Assembly: GCA_024734555.1 (NCBI GenBank)
Contig: JANPWX010000118.1
Span: forward strand, 850,117 to 914,116
Reading direction: 5' to 3'
Source of the DNA: Trochalopteron elliotii
Taxonomy: Eukaryota; Chordata; Aves; Passeriformes; Leiothrichidae
DNA: 64,000 nucleotides
Under the pieces are notes generated by a model that was not told the DNA's origin, ran no database searches, and worked only from the letters and a program-made list of their open reading frames with translations. The translations under genes and the position numbers were made by a program. Below, piece by piece: positions 56,901 through 64,000 of this stretch (its first letter is position 1; the number at the start of each line of letters is the position of its first letter).

Positions 56901-59121
56901 CTGCTTTGCTTCTTATTAACAGAGTTTTCAGAGGTGCTGAGCTCCTGCAGTTCCCACTGACGTGAGCAGGGCAAAGCAACCTTGGAAACTAGATGTGAGA
57001 GCTCTCCAGAGAGAGCTTTCCTTGCAGTCCCAGTGCATCCTGTAAGATCCCAGATGTGGGATGTGGTGTGTTTGATGCATGTCAGTTTGCCTTAGATTCT
57101 CACCTGCTTTATACCCCTGTGTGGTGGGATCCTCAGACCAGTGAGTCACTGGGCAGATGATGAGGGCCTGATCTGAGCACTATTACTTTTGGGTGGTGGT
57201 TGTCTCCCTTTGATTGCTGAGCATGAATCTCCTGGGGGCTTCAGGCAGAGGTAAATACGTCAGTGAGACCCTGGCTGTGGAGTCAGAGTGAGTGTCTGAG
57301 GCTCTGCCTGGGTGTTTGTCCCCAGTCCTGTTGATGTGGCAGGGTGCAAAAGCACTAGTTAATCAAACTGCAGAAATTAGGTGCCACAGGGCCATTTTTC
57401 AGTTGTCACCGTTGTCACCTGGTGATCAGACAGAGCAGCTGCTCCAACAGCCCCAAGCACTCAGCCTGTGGTGTTTGACAGTGAATTAAACAGCAGGACC
57501 ATACTTTGTGCTCCTTTGCTCTTACAAATTGGGACCGAGTCCTCAAAGCAACCATTTACCTGTGTGGGGGAGGAGAAAGAACGGGGCTTGTAAAATAAAA
57601 TGAAACAGACCATTCAAATAATTTAATTCTCAAGTCTTGTCTCCCTTGGGCTAATCTCCTCCAAGCCATTCTTTGCTCAGGTCAACTGCTTTTAATTAGC
57701 AAGCTTCATTGATCAGGGCAGGAGTGGGAGCTGGTGGGTTGTTGTCCAGGTCTTTTTAATTAGAGGCTTTTCTTCCTTGCTGGAGGAATGGTATTACCCA
57801 GAGAGGGACCTGGCAAGAAGGCCTGCAATTGTTTGAAGAAGGCTGACCTACGATCGCCTTCACTGCATCTCTCCTGGCAGTGTCAGGGGTTAGCGAATTT
57901 TCAAGTGGAGAAGGAGGGAGGGAAAAGAACCAAGTCTGAAAGCAGGTTGTGGTAGCACTGAGAATTGTTGTAGAGATAGAGTTGCAGGCAGGAGTGTGGG
58001 AGTGTGTTTTTTGTCCTTCCTGGGGAAAGGCAGAAAAACCAAAGGTCATTGCAGACACCTCCATTCTCCCCAGCATCTTCAGTCTGCTTTCTCTAATGTT
58101 GCTGCCCAGCAACAGGAGCAGGGGAGCACCTTTGTGGGAAGGAGAGTGAAGAATACTTGCTCCCTGCCTTGGGGAGGAATGCCCTGCAGCCCAACAAGGT
58201 GGAGGCTGCTATCAGTTTTTCCCTCTGACAGTGATTCTCTGGGGCATTAATAGTAGTGGGGTATTTTTCTTTTTTGCCCTCTTACAGTGGTTCTGTGGGG
58301 CAATAATAGTGGGGATGAGGCTCACCATGTAACTGTAGCTTTGGGCAGAGGTGATGGTGGTATTGCTGACTGCCTTCTCTAGCTGGTGTCCCCTTAGGGA
58401 GACAAAGCTGAAAGTGAACCCCTAAAGCCTTCCATGCTCCCGAAGGAGGACACTTTACTCCCCTTTCCTGTAAATGGAAAACAACTATATACCTGATATT
58501 AATCCTTTTTTACTCCATTGCCAGAAGTGGTAATTTCTATTAAGCATAGATGACCACACTTCAAGGATGCACCTGCATCTCTGTTCTCTTCCAGGTCCCC
58601 TTATGGTACAGTTGTCCTGCATTTTGGATGAATTCTGGCTGTGTGGTCACTGTAGATGCAAATCTATGGGCTGTCATGGTGTGGTTGCTGGGTGATAATG
58701 CTCTGGGCCTCTGCAATTCATGGTTAAGGAAAATACATCTAATATTAATTAATTAGCACAAATTTGCTCTTTTATGTATTTGATCAACTCAGCCATGAAA
58801 ATTCTGAAATGCAGTTAAATCAAACAGAAAGGAAGTGGCTTTGTATCAAACTATTGAATTAATATAATTATCTTATTGATTAAATCATCAAATCAACCTA
58901 CAGCTCCTTTATCTGCTTTACTTGGCCATTTGGGAAAACATCAGCTCTCAATCCCTGAAGCTCCATTCTCAGTGCCTTTATATTCCAGTCAGACAGCTGA
59001 TCTGCAGGTGATCTCCAGCTGAATCTTCCCTGGAGAGCAAGGCTATGATGTCCATTGCAGCTGTCAACCAAAATCATATATATTTGGGCAAGAGGTGATT
59101 TCTTGTATACCCACTCTGTTG

Positions 59122-59182
59122 TGAATCATAGAATGGTCTGCATTTCAAGGCACCTTAAAGATCATCTAGTTTGTTACATTTC
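59122..59182 (-). mobile_element. CR1 3' terminus
   Basis: About 60 bp of a CR1 tail on the - strand: GAATCATAGAATGGTCTGC followed by CACCTTAAAGATCATCTAG. Confidence 0.75.
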
Positions 59183-60350
59183 AAATTCCAGGGGTGGAAA
59201 TGCTGGTGAGTCATGATTTTTAGGGTTCCACATGCTATAGGAACACAGGCACCTGTCTTGCAGGCCAAGGGCTACTTCAGGGGTTGCTTTTGGAGCTGGG
59301 GAGGTGCCTTTGAAATATCTTATCTAATACTTTGTGTGGCTCTTTCTTGCAATGGGTTTCCTGTTCTTGCATCTTGAGGGAAAAGTGCATGAGGGAAAGA
59401 TATTGGTATTATTATTAATAAATACTAACGTGGGCTAGCTTAGGGAGACTTCCCCACAGGAATGATGTTCTGCTGCAAGTAATTTTAGCCAGTGGGTTTA
59501 GTTGCTCAGCTATTTAATGTATCACACTGGTTTCCTGGCTGGAGGTTGCTGTCTTAGACCTGTCAACTGTGAGACCTTGCTAATGGCCCTGATTCTTGGT
59601 GGCTCACCAGAAGTGTGAAAGGAAACAGCAATGTCATAAAGAAGGTATGTCAGGGAGAGCCTGGCAGCTGCAATGTGAAACTGTAAAATGTGGGCTTGAG
59701 TTTAAATCAGGGTCAGCTTCCCATTGGAGTAATCCAAGTTTTAACCAGGCAGCCAGCCAAGAGCTGGCAGTGATCAGTCAGAGCCATTATGATCTGTGAG
59801 CCCACTTCTGTTGACCCTGCAGGACTCCCAACTTGAAAACATTAAAAACTTGACACAATTTGGTCCTAAAATTATCATTGAGCCCCTCAAAGTTTTATCT
59901 TCCATAGGCATGTGCAGGAGCCAGTTCTGTCTCTGCAAGCAGATAAGTTTAATTTGCTTTTCGGCTTTGAAGCAATGCTGAGCTTTGTGTAGGAGTTGGA
60001 CAAAAGGTTGGGTCTTTTAAGAAAGTTCCTGCTTTGGGCTCTGTTTCCTAGTCCCAGTCTGTAACTGTCTCAGTGGTCCTGCAGCCACCTCATTGCTGAT
60101 AAGCAATGCCATTTCATCCTTAATCATTCCAGCTGACAGCAGCGAGCATGACTCATCCACAGCACTGTTGTTGGAGTGTGAGTTTAGCCTCTGATTGTGC
60201 TGTGAGGAGAGAACAAGCAGGAAGGGTTCCCAAAGAGGCTGCATTGTTCCTGCCAGCTCAGGGCTGCTGGCAGGGGGCTCAGGCACTGACAGTATTGCTG
60301 GGCTCTCTGAAATCTCACTCCTAGCATGCCTCAGTAGGGAGTGAAAGGGT

Positions 60351-60370
60351 AAAAAAAAAAAAAAAAAAAA
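60351..60370. repeat. A homopolymer (20 A)
   Basis: Twenty consecutive adenines follow GAAAGGGT. I see no retrocopy upstream on the + strand for which this would be a poly(A) tail. Confidence 0.95.
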
Positions 60371-63300
60371 GGGACACAATCCAGGCTTGGCTTCGTGCCG
60401 TGCTCAAACTTCTCCATGGTTCCTCCTTCTCCAGGAAACAGTCGCTCTGCAGGTGAGGTGTGAAATACATCCACTGAAGAAATTGAAAGAGACTGTCTCA
60501 GTAGGGGAGGGATTCGAATTCTGTCAGATTTGGGGGGGAGGTTTCCAGCCTTCCTTGGATGCAGATTTCCCAGGGGTGATGCTTTTCGTCCTGCATGTGA
60601 TTTTTGCTTTTGGCAAGCTGCCCTTTGGCGCTGTGTGTTGCTTGAGATGAAAGGCTGGAGCAAAGCATGTTCTTAACACTTAGGAAACCAGCTGTGTTGT
60701 CAGATTCACCTTGAAATACTGATGAACAGCTTTGCAGGGGCCAACCCTTGTGCTACCCTGCCTTGTCCAGGCTGCTGCCTTGGCTGTGATGCATAGATGT
60801 GAGGAAGACCATGGCTTCCCTTTCTGGTGGAGACAGCAGCAGAAGAGATGTGTTGATTGAGGACACAAAGAAGGAATGGTTTGGTTCTAGCCTGTTTCTG
60901 GATGTCTGGTTCAGCCTTTGGGGCATGCACTCTGTGCTGATGTCCCCTCTGTGATGTGCCAGTCCTACCTGGGCTGTCCCTGAGCAGCACCATTTCTCCT
61001 GGTTCCCTCCTGGAGAACTGTCACATTCACCCATCAGTGTCAACTGATGGGACCTTCCTCTTGTTGTCAGGATTTGCTTTCCTCTGATAATGTTGAGACA
61101 TGGGAGCTTCACCTTGGGGAGATACTTTCAAGTGGATGAGTTTAATCATTTCTAGGTGGATGGGAATAGCTAAAGAAACATCACTTGGGAATGTGTACAG
61201 GTCAAGCAGTGAGAGCATCCTTGGCCTGGCATTAAAGTCAACATTTCTAGCTGTGTACAGCAAAGTGATGATGGGTTGTTGTTACAAGTATCTGCAGTGC
61301 ACGGGAGGCCCTTCTGCTGGAGAAGGTCTCTCTGTAGCAGGTGTGTGTGATTCTGATGGTGCCTGGTGTGATCCATACAGTCAGTCTGGTGTCAGTGCTC
61401 TGATTTATAACCCTGGCAGTGCTATGGTACGTCCACTGCAGTGTCACAGACCTCACCTCCCCTTCTCCCATGCCTTGCTTGCTTTGTGCTTAAAGCACAA
61501 AAGTAAATTTTGATAAAGTAAATTTTAGGAGCAGCTCCTGTAGATTTGTGTAAGGTCAGATGCCTTCTCTTTTTCCTCCTCCTCCTTCCTTCCAGTATGC
61601 CTGAGCAGTGTGCATCTGACAGGTTGATGTGCTGCAGGAAGATCTGTCTGTTCCCTGTTGGACATCACAATCCTTTTTCCTCTTTGCTTCTAGCAACTAG
61701 TCAAGGTTTGTGACAGGGGAACTCTGCCTGCTGGACTGTGTTGGTGTTTGAGCATCACTGGGCTGTGCATGAGTTGCAGGTGAGAGGGTGCCCCAGGTGC
61801 TTGATGCCTTCGTTTTCCCTGCTTGTCCAAATGTGGCATCTCAGGAGGATGCAATGGGGGTTTGGTCCCCTTCCTCATCTGTATTCCCTTACCTGAAAGT
61901 AGATGCTCCAGCACAGGATTTGGTGGCAGTGCTGGCACAGCTCATGATACTGCACATGGTAGCAATTCCAAACTGTTCCAGCCCTGCAACATCTCCCTTC
62001 TCTTTCCTTTCCTTGCCCTCCTTGGGCTGCCCACGTGTCTGCACAGGGCCATGGCCATTCACTCTGTGGACAACTCTGAGTCTGGACTGCTCTTTTTTGG
62101 CAGAACAACAATCTGTGCTTAGGTCAGCTGTAAATTTAATCGAGTGGCACAAAGGATTTAGTGCACCTTGCAGATAAAAATTGCCTTGGGCTGGACAAAA
62201 GAAACACACATGCCATTCCCTTTCTCTCTTCCTGTGATGGCTTAGGCTGTGGTTGTTCTTTTTCCCTTTTGTCTCCCACTCCACGACGTACAACGCAGAT
62301 GTTATTTGCATCTTGGTGTGTCTCAAAACACTATTCTTACCTAGCAATGATGAATTCAGTGTATGCAGCATAGAACTGTGATTTCCCTGGGGGTCCTTTG
62401 TAGTAATAATTTCTGTAAATAAAGGCTGAAATCAGGATCTCTGTTGTAATAGGATTTTGTTTGTGCAAGGGCTGGTAGCCGTGTCCCCCTGATGCTGCCA
62501 TGTATTAGGATTGTAGACTTTATGACAGCTTTGTGTGTAGGATGGGAAGGGTGGGCTGGCACAGAACACCCTTGAAGGGAAGGGAGAGGCATAGGACTCA
62601 CCTATGGGAAGTACTGGGAAGTTTGTAGGTCAGAAGCACAGTGCTGATGGGCACCTCCACTGTCTCTTGAACTGTTGGATCTCACCAGACTGGTTTGTAT
62701 TCCTGACAGGGGGCTGGCTTTCTGCAAAGACCCCATGGCCAAGGTAAAGTCCCCATCCTGCGTAAGGTGCCAAAGCTTTTGAGTCTTGGCGGAGAAGGAA
62801 GAGCCAGAGAGGTCTGAACAGGCTCCAGCAGCTCTTGCTGCTGCTGTGAGTGCATTGATCTGTGTGGAGGAAAGCTGCAACTTCTTCATTTGTCTCTGGA
62901 CTCACAGAACTGGCGATTCCGTGAGCCGGTGACTGTGGTGACCCGCATCCCGAGGCAGCTGCCTTTCCGAGCAGCTCACCTCTATAAAACACACACCACT
63001 GCTGAGAGAGCAATTTGTCAGCCCCCTCCAATGAAGGGTGCATGAAAATGGTGCCTTTAATTATGCCTGCCTGGGAGAGAGGTGAGCGAGGAGCGTGTGT
63101 GATCGCAAGCCTTGGGGGCTGTTAGATTTTCTTCTCACCTGTTCTATCAGTAAGAAGTGCAGGGGGGAAGCACATTTATGTTTACACATTCACTCTGCTA
63201 CCCCTGCTGGGTGCAGTAACTCTTTCTGTGCTGGTGAAGGGGTGCTGATGGAAACTTCTCTTCAGTGGGAGGACTGGTGGCTGTGCTAGAAGTGATGGGG

Positions 63301-64000
63301 ACCTTTGTGCCTGGGCTGCTGCAGCATTGCAGAGCATCATCTCTGCAGGATGCTGAGCAGCTGTGGGTGAATGCAGCACATTTGAACATACCCACCTCAG
63401 ACACATTGGTAAATTAAAATTTCTATTCTTGTGCTGGCTGTATCTCATCCTGAATTGTACCCATTGTATCTCATCCTGGTCCTGTACCCAGGTTAGGTGG
63501 GCTCAGTACCACCTAGTGATGTGAAGCTGAACAGTAGCTCGACTACACTATGGAGGTGAGAGGCTTTTCCTCAGGCAATGATGGCAAAGGATGCGTGCCA
63601 GGTTTGGTGTCAGCAGCAGAGAGTTGTCCTATTCTCAAAAATAACCAGGTGCCAGAATTGTTTGTCACGTGAAAAGGTGTGCTGGCGGTTCATCCCTCCC
63701 TGGCATCACCTGGAAGGCTCAAGTGAGCTCTGACAAAGCCTGCACACCATTCACAGTGTAATTAGCACCACAAGTCTTGCTAATTGCTGAGGGTTTTTTC
63801 TCTTTCCCCTCCCTTTTTCCAGCACAAAATATCTCTAGTTATCTTGGGTTAACATCATAGTAGACAGTGTGCTAAGCCTGGATGCTCCTTCTGAGGGCTG
63901 GTGTCAGGAATAATTACTGCCATAGTAAGCTGATCAGCCCTTCCTTATTAGCTGCTGTTGTTGTTACTCGACATTGATTAGTAATTTGTAGCTGCCAGTG

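Larger units (their letters stand above)
50001..64000. other. Gene-free region with possible regulatory blocks
   Basis: No coding gene is recognised. It holds CR1 pieces at 51495, 53441 and 59122, and an A20 run at 60351-60370. AT-rich or motif-dense blocks at 50980-51300, 52540-52680, 54040-54540, 57570-57770, 63000-63170 and 63660-64000 resemble conserved non-coding elements. If the vertebrate gene order holds, BRINP2 would be convergent with SEC16B beyond this window. Its large last exon would give a long - strand frame, and none is present. Confidence 0.5.

Noticed and set aside
60017..60379. A 120-codon - strand frame starting in a poly-T-derived Phe run
   Set aside because: Its start lies in the A20 homopolymer and it has no similarity to known proteins.
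1..64000. CRISPR arrays, tRNA or rRNA genes and prokaryotic operons
   Set aside because: I looked for regularly spaced short palindromic repeats, cloverleaf sequences and rRNA cores and found none. The DNA is a vertebrate nuclear locus.

Overview
The window is nuclear DNA from a bird, most likely a passerine. It contains many CR1 retrotransposon 3' ends, identifiable by their shared consensus: a TCCCTGGAAGTG-type core, a GAGGGTGGTGAGG stretch and a terminal ATTCTATGATTCT tail. It also contains avian-type endogenous retrovirus LTRs. Introns are short, and there are no bacterial features such as operons, ribosome binding sites or dense ORFs. Almost every uninterrupted reading frame is a chance frame; the one clear gene is split into about 25 coding exons.

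That gene is SEC16B, on the + strand from 9687 (ATG) to 31732 (TGA). I assembled it exon by exon from splice sites and similarity to the SEC16B protein family as I remember it. The phases chain without a break into about 1062 codons (about 1005 if one ambiguous segment is an intron); human SEC16B has 1060. The order is a His/Pro/Tyr-rich N-terminal tail (9687-14339), the central conserved ACE1-type domain (16327-25915) and a Pro/Ser-rich C-terminal tail with a conserved aromatic block (26536-31732). A polyadenylation signal lies at 31881. A GC-rich stretch near 8.2-8.35 kb may be the promoter and non-coding first exon.

Mobile DNA has shaped the gene. A complete solo LTR with a 6-bp target duplication lies just upstream of exon 9. 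A second complete LTR, with a 5-bp target duplication, begins 18 bp after the splice donor of exon 15. A third LTR with a piece of retroviral interior lies just upstream of exon 15. CR1 copies occupy several introns. One CR1 copy in intron 7 is broken by a GGAGA repeat and a 396-base assembly gap.

Just past the SEC16B 3' end, the - strand carries a short coding relic that resembles the endonuclease domain of R2-type non-LTR retrotransposons. Next comes a CpG-rich island with promoter-like elements (32.35-32.8 kb), followed directly by a 58-bp minisatellite (32.84-33.3 kb). From 33.3 kb to the end (about 30 kb) I recognise no protein-coding gene. That stretch holds a few short CR1 tails and several AT-rich blocks with clustered homeodomain-, SOX- or CRE-like motifs that could be conserved regulatory elements. 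In mammals SEC16B is next to RASAL2 (head to head) and BRINP2 (convergent); no exon of either is visible here.

No wholly new biological system is evident. The most unusual items are the R2-like relic, the orphan CpG island with its minisatellite, and the retroviral insertions crowding SEC16B exon 15.
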